From CAYFZO01 sp965223735 (GTDB taxonomy: Bacteria; Pseudomonadota; Gammaproteobacteria; Poriferisulfidales; Oxydemutatoraceae), in assembly GCA_965223735.1 (NCBI GenBank), contig OZ245010.1, positions 1,302,001 through 1,366,000 of the forward strand: a stretch of DNA of 64,000 nt. Reading direction: 5' to 3'. Under the pieces are notes generated by a model, which saw only the letters and a list, made by a program, of their open reading frames with translations, made no database searches and had not been told where the DNA came from. Both the position numbers and the translations under genes were made by a program. Within the stretch, counting starts at the first letter, position 1, and each line of letters starts with the position of its first letter. Shown here piece after piece: positions 8,876-20,411 of this stretch.

Positions 8876-10323
8876 GCGGTTCTGGCACTCCTCAGGTTTG
8901 TCAGGAACCGGTAGGTGAAGAAGGCAACCCCCAGGGAGATCAGGACGGCAAATATGGAAGCGGGCTCGCCAAGCGGGGCCCATTCAGGCAGATGCTGAGC
9001 CCAGCGGCGGGGAACCGAGAAGTAACCGCCGATCAAAAAACTGAACGAGAAAGCAAGGCCGCCGACTGTGTATATCCAAAAAGCCTTTGTGTCGATTCCC
9101 CCATCCGTGCCGTACTGTTTGTCTTGGCTGATCAGATAGTACATAAACCCGAAGATCATGGTGACCAGGCCCACGATCAGATACGTATGGAAATGACCGG
9201 GCACCCACATCGTGTTATGCATGACATGATTGACGCTGATCGTGCCGTCAACGACTGCCGGGACTATGCCGATCGCCCAACCAAGCACCGATAAAAACAA
9301 GAGGCGGGAGACCATGTCCCACCGGATGCCGGAGCGATAGACGAGGGTGAGTACGCCATAAGCGGATGCCAGCAACACGGGAAGGCCGCTCAGGTATGAG
9401 ATTACTTGGCCTACCAGCAATGCCCACGTGGGCATTGCGAAGTCCATCAGCAAATGGTGCGGGTAAACGATCAGCACCATGATCGTTGACGCTGTCCACG
9501 CCGCCAGAAAAACCTTGTTGACTTTCCACGGCCGCTTGGCGTATTCCGGCAAAATGCCATAGACGGCGATGACCGCTTGATAGATCGTGGCGTTGATAAA
9601 AACGTGCCCGAAGAAATAGATCAGGTTTTTTGCCAGCAGGGCGTTGATTTCAAATTGGGGTATGAAAAGGTTGATGATCGTCAGGACCAACACCACGGCG
9701 CCCGACGTAATGCCGGCAATATTCACGATCACCACCATGGTCGATGCAACGACCGACGACGGCGGGGGTTCTGCGGAACTGTTGGCGAAGAGTTGCGGCC
9801 AGCCGAGCCCTTTGGCCAGTGAGCCGTATTTGCTGATGATGGCGCGCCCGGCGTCCAAGTAAAGCAGCAAAAACCCGACGCCGATGGATAAAAGGCCGGC
9901 TGAAAAAGCCACGGCGCCCGGCGCGCCCCAGACCCCCCCGCTTTTTGCGGGCAACGGGAACAGGAAAGTCCAGCCGCCGGCGTAGCCGCCGAGAAATATC
10001 CCGCCAAGGATCAGAACGACGCCGAGCAGGAAGAAAGCCAGATTGGCCCAAAGAATCCCGACGAAAAGGTTCACGTGCCGCGACAGGAAATACCACAGGA
10101 TGGCGCTGGCCGCGAGCCCCGAAATGCCGACCATGCCGGCGCCGTGGGCGGTCATCATTTGATAGAAGAGATCAGGCGGCACCCCGAGCCAGGCCGCCTG
10201 GGTCATGCGCATAACAACGCCCAACACCATCATCAGCACATAAACCAAAGCGGAAATGCCGAGATAAGTCAGAATTCCCGCGCGGGCGGAGGCGGGCATC
10301 AGGGCATTCGTTTGCGTGGCCAT
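8872..10323 (-). CDS. haem-copper oxidoreductase subunit I, B-family-like, lacking the active-site tyrosine
   Basis: 483 residues, about 12-13 membrane segments. All metal-ligand histidines are visible: H60 (TAHGAG, low-spin haem), H240 (FGHVF, CuB), H289-H290 (YPHH, CuB), H377 and H379 (VPGHFH, active-site and low-spin haems). The HNTMWVPGHFH segment is B-family (ba3) in style. In oxygen reductases of families A and B the residue four after the first CuB histidine is the cross-linked tyrosine (GHPxVY); here it is N244 (GHVFIN). The alternative C-family tyrosine position on the next helix is valine. Loss of this tyrosine is a hallmark of nitric oxide reductases, so the enzyme may reduce NO rather than O2. 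It is co-transcribed with a CuA subunit II, SCO and a membrane protein. Confidence 0.88.
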   Translation of the reverse strand: MATQTNALMPASARAGILTYLGISALVYVLMMVLGVVMRMTQAAWLGVPPDLFYQMMTAHGAGMVGISGLAASAILWYFLSRHVNLFVGILWANLAFFLLGVVLILGGIFLGGYAGGWTFLFPLPAKSGGVWGAPGAVAFSAGLLSIGVGFLLLYLDAGRAIISKYGSLAKGLGWPQLFANSSAEPPPSSVVASTMVVIVNIAGITSGAVVLVLTIINLFIPQFEINALLAKNLIYFFGHVFINATIYQAVIAVYGILPEYAKRPWKVNKVFLAAWTASTIMVLIVYPHHLLMDFAMPTWALLVGQVISYLSGLPVLLASAYGVLTLVYRSGIRWDMVSRLLFLSVLGWAIGIVPAVVDGTISVNHVMHNTMWVPGHFHTYLIVGLVTMIFGFMYYLISQDKQYGTDGGIDTKAFWIYTVGGLAFSFSFLIGGYFSVPRRWAQHLPEWAPLGEPASIFAVLISLGVAFFTYRFLTNLRSARTA

Positions 10324-10330
10324 GACTTTT

Positions 10331-10861
10331 CTACCTCCCGGTGATGGTGAATTCGCTGATCATGGCATGGTGAGCGAGTCCGCAATACTCCATGCACAGT
10401 AATTTATAAGTACCGGAGGCGTCAAACGTGACTTCAAGCGAGTTGACATAGCCCGGCATGGCTTGCGTTTGTCCTATCAAACGCATCTGTGGATTGTAGA
10501 TCCCCAAACCGTGGTTTACGTCATTGGTCGAAACCCTGAAGACAACGGTGTCGCCGACTTTCGCTTCGCTGCTGCTCAACTCCCAAAACCACTGATGGCC
10601 TTTGACGTGTATTTCCACGGCGTCGTTGGCCACCTGCCCGCGGGTCGCGGCATAAGGCAAATCCACTGTGGTGGCAACGGTGATTGCAACGCCTGCGATC
10701 AGGGCTATCCAGAAAAGCGTCGCTCTGATGCCGAGGAATTTTTTTTGCGCCGGGGCATGGTCGGCGATGGGATTGTTGGCGTATGACGCGACGAGAACAA
10801 AGAGCACAGCGATTATCGCCATGAGAACAAAGGTCAGTAAAAGCACACTGTTATGGATCAT
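10331..10861 (-). CDS. CuA-containing subunit II of haem-copper oxidoreductase
   Basis: 176 residues. Two N-terminal membrane helices (VLLLTFVLMAIIAVLFVLVA; ATLFWIALIAGVAITVA) anchor a periplasmic cupredoxin domain. The complete CuA ligand set is present: H117 (NHGLGIY), C156, E158, C160, H164 and M167 (CMEYCGLAHHAM). CuA accepts electrons from cytochrome c or a small copper protein and passes them to subunit I. It is the first gene of the operon, seven bases before subunit I, and is divergent from ribF across 168 bases. Confidence 0.92.
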   Translation of the reverse strand: MIHNSVLLLTFVLMAIIAVLFVLVASYANNPIADHAPAQKKFLGIRATLFWIALIAGVAITVATTVDLPYAATRGQVANDAVEIHVKGHQWFWELSSSEAKVGDTVVFRVSTNDVNHGLGIYNPQMRLIGQTQAMPGYVNSLEVTFDASGTYKLLCMEYCGLAHHAMISEFTITGR

Positions 10862-11029
10862 CAGCCCGCCCTTTGTGGTTTGTCCTGTCGGCAGGGTTGC
10901 CGGTCAGGGAAAGACATTATCCCATGGCGCCGATTTTCCCCGCGGGAGATTGTTCACCGGGCGATAGCGGGTGAGGTGGGGGCGGGTACGTCCGTCTATA
11001 ATGCAAGGTTTTAAGCGGGTTTTATCCGG

Positions 11030-11968
11030 GTGGAATTCGTACGCGGCGATTACAATCTGCGTCCCCGTCATCACGGTTGTGTGGTGGCTTTCGGCGGTTT
11101 CGACGGGCTGCATCTCGGCCATCGTGCGGTGATTGCACGCGCGGTGGAACTCGCTGAAACGCCGGCGCGGCCGGCTACAGTCGTGTTGTTCGAGCCGTTG
11201 CCGCGCGAATTCCTTGACGCGCGGAATGCACCGCCGCGACTGTATCCGCTGCGCGAACGGGTGGAGATTATCGCCGCGCTGGGCATTGAGCGTGTTGTTT
11301 GCTTGCAGTTCAACGCGCGCATTGCGGCGAGCGGCGCCGAAGAGTTCATCGCGCGGATATTGGTCGAAAAACTCGGGGTGCGCGCGCTAGTGGTCGGCGA
11401 AGGGTTCCGTTTCGGGCGGGGCCAGTCGGGCGACGTCGCGTTGCTCAATGCGGCGGCTGTGCGGTACGGGTTCGAGACTGAATGCATTACCGCCGTTGTG
11501 ACAGACACCGGCGGGCGTATCAGCAGCACGCGAGTGCGTGAGGCGCTGATGGCGGGTGATCTCGCACAGGCAGCGCGACTGCTTGGGCGCGACTATAGCG
11601 TCAGCGGGCGGGTCGTGCACGGCAGTAGGCGCGGCGCGCGACTCGGGTTTCCCACGGCAAATCTCGCGCTCGGCCGCCGTTCCCCGCCGTTGCGCGGGGT
11701 CTTCGCCGCCGTCGTCGAGGGCGCCGCCGCTGCGCCGTTGCCGGGGGTCGTTAACGCAGGCTATCGCCCGACGTTCGACGACCGCGGGTTTTGTTTTGAA
11801 GTCCATCTGCCGGGATTTTCGGATAATCTATACGGTCGCCGCCTGCGCGCGCGTCTCGTGGCAAAGATCAGGGACGAGCAGCGCTTTGACACCGCGGGCG
11901 AACTCAAATCCCGTATCAAGGAAGACATTGAAGCCGCGATGGAAGTGGTTCAACCCGCCCGCCCTTAA
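11030..11968 (+). CDS. ribF: bifunctional riboflavin kinase / FAD synthetase RibF
   Basis: 312 residues starting at GTG. It phosphorylates riboflavin to FMN and adenylates FMN to FAD. The N-terminal FAD-synthetase nucleotidyltransferase domain shows AFGGFDGLHLGHRAV and ISSTRVREAL; the C-terminal flavokinase shows GRVVHGSRRGARLGFPTANL and the later VNAGYRPTFDD. A TATAAT-like hexamer at 10997-11002 may be its -10 box, although no good -35 is seen. It begins the conserved ribF-ileS-lspA-ispH run. Confidence 0.96.
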   Translation: MEFVRGDYNLRPRHHGCVVAFGGFDGLHLGHRAVIARAVELAETPARPATVVLFEPLPREFLDARNAPPRLYPLRERVEIIAALGIERVVCLQFNARIAASGAEEFIARILVEKLGVRALVVGEGFRFGRGQSGDVALLNAAAVRYGFETECITAVVTDTGGRISSTRVREALMAGDLAQAARLLGRDYSVSGRVVHGSRRGARLGFPTANLALGRRSPPLRGVFAAVVEGAAAAPLPGVVNAGYRPTFDDRGFCFEVHLPGFSDNLYGRRLRARLVAKIRDEQRFDTAGELKSRIKEDIEAAMEVVQPARP

Positions 11969-11985
11969 AAGATGAGTTCCGGGGA

Positions 11986-14797
<2,812 letters not shown>

Positions 14798-14805
<8 letters not shown>

Positions 14806-15253
14806 ATGGCTCGCCCTGTCGGGGTTGATCATCGTACTCGACCAGATCACCAAAGTCGCCGCTGGCCTCTGGCTGACCCCGAACGTGCCGTGGGCAGTGA
14901 TGCCGTTTGTCAATCTGACGCTGGTGCACAATCCGGGCGCCGCGTTCAGTCTTTTCAGCGGGGCTGGCGGTTGGCAACGCTGGATGTTGTCGGGCGTGAC
15001 CGTCGCCGTATGCCTGTTTTTGTACCGCTGGCTGAAGCGGCTTGAACGCGGCGAACGCTGGTCGGCGGCCGCCATCGGCGCGATCATCGGCGGCGCGCTC
15101 GGTAATTTCATCGACCGCCTGATCCGCGGGCATGTAGTGGATTTTGTTGATGTGTACTACGGTGAGTATCATTGGCCGATCTTTAACGTGGCGGATGCGG
15201 CGATTACGGTGGGGGCGTTTGCCCTGATCATCATTGCGGCCAGAAGCGCCTGA
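14798..15253 (+). CDS. lspA: prolipoprotein signal peptidase (signal peptidase II)
   Basis: 151 residues from the ATG at 14798, which overlaps the end of ileS and is preceded by GGTGAGGAG. The integral-membrane aspartic protease removes signal peptides from lipid-modified prolipoproteins. Four membrane segments are visible, and the two catalytic aspartates lie in NFIDRLIRGHVVDFVD and FNVADAAI. In Pseudomonas an fkpB gene normally follows; here ispH follows directly. Confidence 0.95.
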
Positions 15254-15301
15254 AGTGATTTCGGTTAAACTTAGGCGCCACTGTTCGGGGAGAAAATTGC
15301 A

Positions 15302-16255
15302 ATGCGGGTATCGTTGGCAAATCCCAGAGGCTTTTGTGCCGGCGTTGATCGCGCCATTGACATCGTCGATCGCGCGCTTGATATCTTCGGCACGCCGGTG
15401 TATGTGCGCCACGAAGTCGTCCACAACCGCTTTGTGGTCGATGACCTGCGCCGCCGCGGCGCGATTTTCGTGCAGGAACTCGACGAAGTTCCGGGGGGCG
15501 CGCTCGTTGTGTTCAGCGCGCACGGCGTGGCGGCGGCGGTACGTCGTGCCGCCGAACAGCGTGGCTTGAAGGTGCTTGACGCGACCTGCCCGCTGGTGAC
15601 GAAAGTACACATGGAGGTTTTGCAATACAGCCGCGAGGGCCGCGAAACGATCCTCATCGGCCACGCCGGTCACCCCGAAGTCATGGGGACGATGGGGCAA
15701 TACGACCGCTCCGGGGACGGCGACATTTACTTGGTCGAGTCAGTCGGCGACGTACAAACCCTGAAAGTCAAAAACGCCGATCATCTGGCGTTCGTGACGC
15801 AGACGACTTTATCAGTGGACGACACCCGCCGGATTATCGAAGCGCTCGAGGCGCGTTTTCCCGGAATCGTCGGACCGCGTAAGGACGATATCTGCTACGC
15901 GACGCAAAACCGCCAGGACGCCGTCAAGCAGCTGGCCGGAGACTGCGATCTGGTGCTGATCGTCGGCTCCGCCAACAGTTCCAACTCAAACCGCCTGCGC
16001 GAGATCGCGGCCAAGCGCGGCATTGAGTCCTATCTGGTGGACAGTCCGGACGGGATCAAGGATGGCTGGCTTGAAGGCAAACAACACATCGGTGTATCGG
16101 CCGGCGCGTCAGCGCCGGAGACGCTGGTGCAGGAGATTGTTGCAACACTTGCCGCGCGCGGCGATTGTCAGGTGAGCGAGTTGCCCGGCGTTGAGGAGCG
16201 GATTACTTTTTCGTTGCCGCGGGAGTTAAGAAGAGGAAAGATTGCTTCTTTGTAG
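15302..16255 (+). CDS. ispH: 4-hydroxy-3-methylbut-2-enyl diphosphate reductase (LytB)
   Basis: 317 residues. The last enzyme of the MEP isoprenoid pathway, a 4Fe-4S protein producing IPP and DMAPP. The three cluster cysteines are in NPRGFCAGV, LDATCPLV and, as usual, the later DDICYATQNRQDAV segment; the HGV motif (SAHGVAAAV) and the SANSSNSNRL substrate-binding loop are present. It closes the conserved ribF-ileS-lspA-ispH group. Confidence 0.96.
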   Translation: MRVSLANPRGFCAGVDRAIDIVDRALDIFGTPVYVRHEVVHNRFVVDDLRRRGAIFVQELDEVPGGALVVFSAHGVAAAVRRAAEQRGLKVLDATCPLVTKVHMEVLQYSREGRETILIGHAGHPEVMGTMGQYDRSGDGDIYLVESVGDVQTLKVKNADHLAFVTQTTLSVDDTRRIIEALEARFPGIVGPRKDDICYATQNRQDAVKQLAGDCDLVLIVGSANSSNSNRLREIAAKRGIESYLVDSPDGIKDGWLEGKQHIGVSAGASAPETLVQEIVATLAARGDCQVSELPGVEERITFSLPRELRRGKIASL

Positions 16256-16511
16256 AAAGCGCCTCAGTCCGCGCCTGGTTTTTGGCAGCCGAACCGCCAC
16301 GACAACCTATCTGATAAAGTCGCCCGTCAACCATCCGCAACAACAAGGCCGTATTTTTGGCGAACGCAAATACCCGGTTTGTTATGTGGGAAAAGCCTAT
16401 TCCGATGCCGTCCCGGCGCTTAAACCTGTTCGCATGCCCCGGTGGCGGGTTTAACCTGCTCCCTGCCTGCGAACCCCGGCAAGTGTCGGTTGCGGGCGGG
16501 GGATTGGGATC

Positions 16512-18524
16512 ATGCTGATTTCTCACAAATATAAATGCATCTTCATTCATATTCCTAAATGTGCAGGCACCTCTGTTGAAGGTTATTTCAAGAAGATAAA
16601 AGGAGACTCTGAAGAAGATCTAATATGGCGGTTCTTTGAGATGCGAGAGAAAAACCTTGCAAAGGCGATCAATCTTTTCCCTAACTACTTTACTTTCACA
16701 TTCACCCGCAACCCGTTTGACCGATTCGTATCCTATTATCTTTATGAATCGTGGCTTGCCGTCACACCCGTGGTCCCGAAAGACGTTGACCGATTTGTGC
16801 CCTATTATCTTTTTTTATTGCAGAAACAGCAGGGCATTCTTCCCCCTAGAACCACTCTCGGCTATAAAGATATGCGCGAGTGTGCTGAATTGGTTGCAGA
16901 GATGTTTGCTGCTGACGACCTGGGGTACGACTTTGTACAAGAGCGTGTGCAAAAGCATGGTTTCAGTGAAAGGGGATACGAGCAATTAAGACACGCGCGG
17001 TATCACGCCCTGCGCCAGACGGATTTTATACCGGACTACAATCCCTCCTGTTTTTTTGGCGAAAAACGCCTCAATGATGCGCCCTGTTCCTTCATCGGCA
17101 GGCAGGAATCCTTTGAAAAGGATTTCGCCCTCGTGCTGGATATTCTGGGATGCCCGAAGGTATCGATCCGCCCCCTGAATGTTGCTTTGGGCCGCGTGCT
17201 TCCGGATGGCAAAATAAAACACTACAGCGCTTATTATGACAAGATCTCCCGTCGTATGGTTGAAGATCTGTACGCCCGCGATCTGGAAATCCTGGGTTAT
17301 GAATTTGAGGAAGAAGGCGCTATCAGCGTCTTGAACCCGCTTTATAGCCTGCAAGAAGCGCGAGCAAGGCACCGGGAGAAGATCAAGCTCCCTTTATCTA
17401 AGTGGATAAAGATATATTGCGGGCGGGTAGGGACTTTTGCAGGGGGCCTCAAAAGGAGATGGGTGCACTTTACGAGGGTGAGGGCACAACGATTATATAG
17501 GAGATGGAAGTCGGAAGGGGGGGCCGGATTTTGCGGGAAGTATCTCGGCGAAACCGCCAACAGAATTGATATTTTATGGTTGCGCGTTCGAGTGTTTCTA
17601 TATTCTGTTTATCGTTTCCTGTCCCTGATAACGGGGAGTAAAAAGAAAAAAGTATCTTTTTGCATGAGTGTTATGAACAGGCATGAACAGATTTCTTATA
17701 CCATGCTGGAAAATCTGGAAAATAATAAAGAGTTTGAAGAGGACATAGAATTTGTTCTAGTCAATTTCATCAATAGCCAAGAAGGTATAAAAACGGATCA
17801 GTGGGTAAGAGATAATTTCAGAGATGAAATTAAATCGGGTTACCTGAAATATTTTGTAACAGATGAAATGCTGAATTTCGAGATGTCTGTGGCAAAAAAC
17901 ACGTCTCATATCAACGCTTCCGGCTGGTATTTATTAAATCTTGATACAGACAATTATGTTACGCCGGAAGAAACAGAGTTTTTGTTGGACGTATCGACGT
18001 GTAATTTTATGGTTCATCTTTGGAGTGGGGATTACAAAGATGGTTCTTGTGGGAAAATAGGGCTGGGCGCGTATGAATTTTCCCAGTTGCACGGCTACAA
18101 TGAATCTATAGGCCCTATAGGCTATGAGGATCTGGATTTATTATCCAGATGGATTTTTTTCATCAGCAAGGCGGTGTTTGTTAATGACAAAAGGATTTGG
18201 GCGGAACGACACATGCTTGGAGAGGGTAAATATAAGATCATAGGACGTAACATAAAACTCAAAAAAGCGCTGCAAAACACCGCGGAAGAGAAACTGGCCA
18301 ATGTTGCTGCAAAGGAAGATCCTCTCGGAGACAAGGAGTTATTACGCCGCCATTTGTGTAGAAGTAACGAGCGTTTGGCCAAAGAGATGACGAATGACTA
18401 TGCCCGGCTTCTTGAGCAGGGGGAAATAGGCGTGAATGCGGTAAGAATAACATCGGACAACATAGACACTTTCTTTCTCGCCCCCCCCCCCCCCCCCCCC
18501 CCCCAATTCCCCACTTCCGGCTAA
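16512..18524 (+). CDS. two-domain sulfotransferase-glycosyltransferase fusion
   Basis: 670 residues, from DNA clearly AT-richer than its neighbours. Residues 1 to about 260 form a Golgi-type (family 2) sulfotransferase: the PAPS-binding loop IPKCAGTS (14-21) and 3'-phosphate motif RNPFDRFVSYY (66-76). After a basic linker a GT-A glycosyltransferase follows from about residue 378: VSFCMSVMNRHEQ, a DxD-type LDTDNYV near 478, and GYEDLDLLSRW, as in galactosyltransferase-like C-termini. It would both glycosylate and sulfate a surface glycan; the acceptor is unknown. The gene interrupts the ispH-pilin synteny, suggesting transfer. The last codons run through a 24-base poly-C tract, so slippage would change the C-terminal tail. 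Confidence 0.82.
   Translation: MLISHKYKCIFIHIPKCAGTSVEGYFKKIKGDSEEDLIWRFFEMREKNLAKAINLFPNYFTFTFTRNPFDRFVSYYLYESWLAVTPVVPKDVDRFVPYYLFLLQKQQGILPPRTTLGYKDMRECAELVAEMFAADDLGYDFVQERVQKHGFSERGYEQLRHARYHALRQTDFIPDYNPSCFFGEKRLNDAPCSFIGRQESFEKDFALVLDILGCPKVSIRPLNVALGRVLPDGKIKHYSAYYDKISRRMVEDLYARDLEILGYEFEEEGAISVLNPLYSLQEARARHREKIKLPLSKWIKIYCGRVGTFAGGLKRRWVHFTRVRAQRLYRRWKSEGGAGFCGKYLGETANRIDILWLRVRVFLYSVYRFLSLITGSKKKKVSFCMSVMNRHEQISYTMLENLENNKEFEEDIEFVLVNFINSQEGIKTDQWVRDNFRDEIKSGYLKYFVTDEMLNFEMSVAKNTSHINASGWYLLNLDTDNYVTPEETEFLLDVSTCNFMVHLWSGDYKDGSCGKIGLGAYEFSQLHGYNESIGPIGYEDLDLLSRWIFFISKAVFVNDKRIWAERHMLGEGKYKIIGRNIKLKKALQNTAEEKLANVAAKEDPLGDKELLRRHLCRSNERLAKEMTNDYARLLEQGEIGVNAVRITSDNIDTFFLAPPPPPPPQFPTSG
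18481..18504 (+). repeat. poly-C(24) homopolymer tract
   Basis: Twenty-four consecutive C residues lie inside the last codons of the sulfotransferase-glycosyltransferase gene. In the frame as given the tail is prolines then QFPTSG and stop; one-base slippage gives a tail ending in a TGA at about 18538, and the other frame ends in a TAG at about 18557. The opposite strand is a G-run able to form quadruplexes. Exact length may be uncertain in any assembly. Confidence 0.9.
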
Positions 18525-18562
18525 AGTGTCTTCACTGAGTATTGAGGCCTTTAAGTAGCGGT

Positions 18563-18970
18563 TCAGCGCCATGTATCAGGCGGCGTGCGTCGCCCCCGCG
18601 AGTCCAGTGTCAGCGTGGTGTCGGAGTTGCGGCGAGGAGTTGCGGTCAGCCGTACGCACGCGCCGAGATCATTTTTGCAGGCGGCGGCCGAGAGTCGGTA
18701 ATGCGTGCGGTCGGATACCACTTCGCCGTTTTCGGTGTGCAGCCCCAGTAATTCAAAGTTGTCCGTATAGGTGAACGAATACGCGTAGTAGCGGTGTTCG
18801 AGATCCATGGCCTCCAGCAGTTTTGTCTGTCCGTCGAGCAGACGCAATTGTTGCGCGTGTTTGTGGTATAGCGGTGTCGCCGCGGCGATGAGCGTCGCGA
18901 CGATGGCGAGTGCGGCAAGCAATTCAACCAGAGAAAAACCGCGCGCCGTTTTGCTCAATGGTGTTTTCAT
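18563..18970 (-). CDS. type IV pilin-like protein (PilE-like minor pilin)
   Basis: 135 residues from the ATG at 18970. The class III leader and hydrophobic helix ARGFSLVELLAALAIVATLIAAA are typical, with the prepilin peptidase cleavage G^F and the conserved E5. The C-terminal region, with two cysteines (AACKNDLGACVRL), matches PilE-type minor pilins. It overlaps the end of the PilX-like gene by four bases and is the last gene of the minor-pilin operon. Confidence 0.88.
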   Translation of the reverse strand: MKTPLSKTARGFSLVELLAALAIVATLIAAATPLYHKHAQQLRLLDGQTKLLEAMDLEHRYYAYSFTYTDNFELLGLHTENGEVVSDRTHYRLSAAACKNDLGACVRLTATPRRNSDTTLTLDSRGRRTPPDTWR

Positions 18971-19389
18971 CGGACGAAGCGGAACGCGTCGGCGCCGGCG
19001 TCGAACAGTGCGTGCGCGATGGCCTCGCCGCCGCTCGTGTGCACCGCGCGTGCGGTGATCAGGAAGCGGTTGGACGCGGGCGCGAGACGCTGTGCGATGT
19101 AAGTGGCGGAGACATCTGCTGCGGCATCGGTGCGCCGTGCATTGCGCCAGTTGCATTGTTGCGGGCATCCGGGCATGAATGCCTGTGCGCTTGTGTCGGC
19201 ATGACGCGCGGCGGCAGCAAGTGCGTGCATGGCCTCGGTTTGCAGCAGCGTCTGACGCGCGAGTCCTGTAGCCAGTTGCGACTGGTAGCGGGTGCGTTCA
19301 AGCCCGGCGAGCGACAACATTGCCATGACCGTGATCAGTACCAAAGTCAGTATCAGCGTGCTGCCGCGGGCTTTATCCATGGCGATCAC
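18967..19389 (-). CDS. PilX-like type IV pilus minor component
   Basis: About 140 residues. Begins at GTG 19389 (overlapping the PilW stop) or ATG 19380. The N-terminal RGSTLILTLVLITVMAMLSLAGLERTRYQSQLATGLA helix matches the PilX N-terminal domain, where the consensus glutamate comes late. PilX proteins help form the pilus tip complex and prime assembly with PilV, PilW and FimU. In most relatives pilY1 follows directly; here the next gene is the PilE-like pilin. Confidence 0.85.
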   Translation of the reverse strand: MIAMDKARGSTLILTLVLITVMAMLSLAGLERTRYQSQLATGLARQTLLQTEAMHALAAAARHADTSAQAFMPGCPQQCNWRNARRTDAAADVSATYIAQRLAPASNRFLITARAVHTSGGEAIAHALFDAGADAFRFVR

Positions 19390-20411
19390 AAGGCGACGGT
19401 GAATTCATGGCTTGTCAGCAGGCGCGCGACGGCGGCGGGATTAACGGACAGCAGCGCGTCAACGGGTTCGCCGAGCAGATGAAGCAGCTCATCCGGCGGC
19501 GTTTCGACGTTTCGCTCGCGTGCGGTGGCGGCGAGGCCGACGTCGAGCAGAATGGCCTGCCTCGTGTTGAGCGGCCCGTGTGTCAGGCGAATGCGCCCGG
19601 CGGAGTCGGCAATGCCGGCGTACACCCGCAGCAGAATGAGGTTTTCAATCATGCGCTCGGTGAGCAGTCGGGCGGCGGCGCCGTTCGACGAGTCGGCACT
19701 GACCAGTCTTTTGCGCGACAGTGTGCGTCCCGTGTCAGTGTCCGCGATGAAAAACACGGCAGGTTCGTACGGCGCGACCACTGCGCCCTTGTCAAAGCGG
19801 TGGTTGTCCGGGCCGCAATCGCCACCGCCGAAAGGCGAGGCGCAATTGCCCGGGCGCACACGCGCGTTGTGACCGTAGCCGAGAACACGCCCGTGATCGT
19901 TCGTGATCTGCAACAGCACGGTGACGTCGTTGTCGCAAACGACGGCGATGTCGCCGCGCTCAAAATCCGCAGCATGAGTCAGTGTGAATTGCGCGCGTGC
20001 CGGGTCGTGATCGACGAGCGGCACCGGGGCCCCGGTTTTCAGCACGATGAGTTCGTCGCTGCCGGGGACGGCGCTGGCGGTGATCTGCACCGGTGCGGTG
20101 AAGAGATGCAGCCAGGGCGTTGTCTGATGGGTGCGTACGAGGTTGGCGGTGACGCCGGATTGTCCGCACGGCAGCCTGCCGGCGAGGTGCAGTTCATCGG
20201 TGAGAATGCGCTCGGCGATGAACAATGTGTCGGCGAGTTCCGAGCGGCTTTCCGCGAAAGCGTGCGTGGCGAGGCTGCGTTGGTACAAGCTGAGCAGTGC
20301 GATCAGCAGCAACGCGCCAAGTGTCGAAGCGAGCAATGTTTCGATCAGCGTGATGCCGAGTGTCCGTCGTCCGGTGCGGGTGCGCAGGGGTTCACCGGGG
20401 TAGCAGCGCAT
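19386..20411 (-). CDS. PilW-like type IV pilus minor component
   Basis: 341 residues. The prepilin motif TLGITLIETLLASTLGALLLIALLSLYQRS lies after a 17-residue basic leader, with the processing site after Gly and E5 retained. The long C-terminal domain has a cysteine pair around FGGGDCGPDNHRF, as in PilW. It overlaps PilV upstream and PilX downstream, as expected of a translationally coupled operon. Confidence 0.88.
   Translation of the reverse strand: MRCYPGEPLRTRTGRRTLGITLIETLLASTLGALLLIALLSLYQRSLATHAFAESRSELADTLFIAERILTDELHLAGRLPCGQSGVTANLVRTHQTTPWLHLFTAPVQITASAVPGSDELIVLKTGAPVPLVDHDPARAQFTLTHAADFERGDIAVVCDNDVTVLLQITNDHGRVLGYGHNARVRPGNCASPFGGGDCGPDNHRFDKGAVVAPYEPAVFFIADTDTGRTLSRKRLVSADSSNGAAARLLTERMIENLILLRVYAGIADSAGRIRLTHGPLNTRQAILLDVGLAATARERNVETPPDELLHLLGEPVDALLSVNPAAVARLLTSHEFTVAL

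Noticed and set aside
16203..16550. Small minus-strand gene between ispH and the sulfotransferase fusion
   Set aside because: Overlaps both flanking genes, lacks a ribosome binding site and has no recognisable features.
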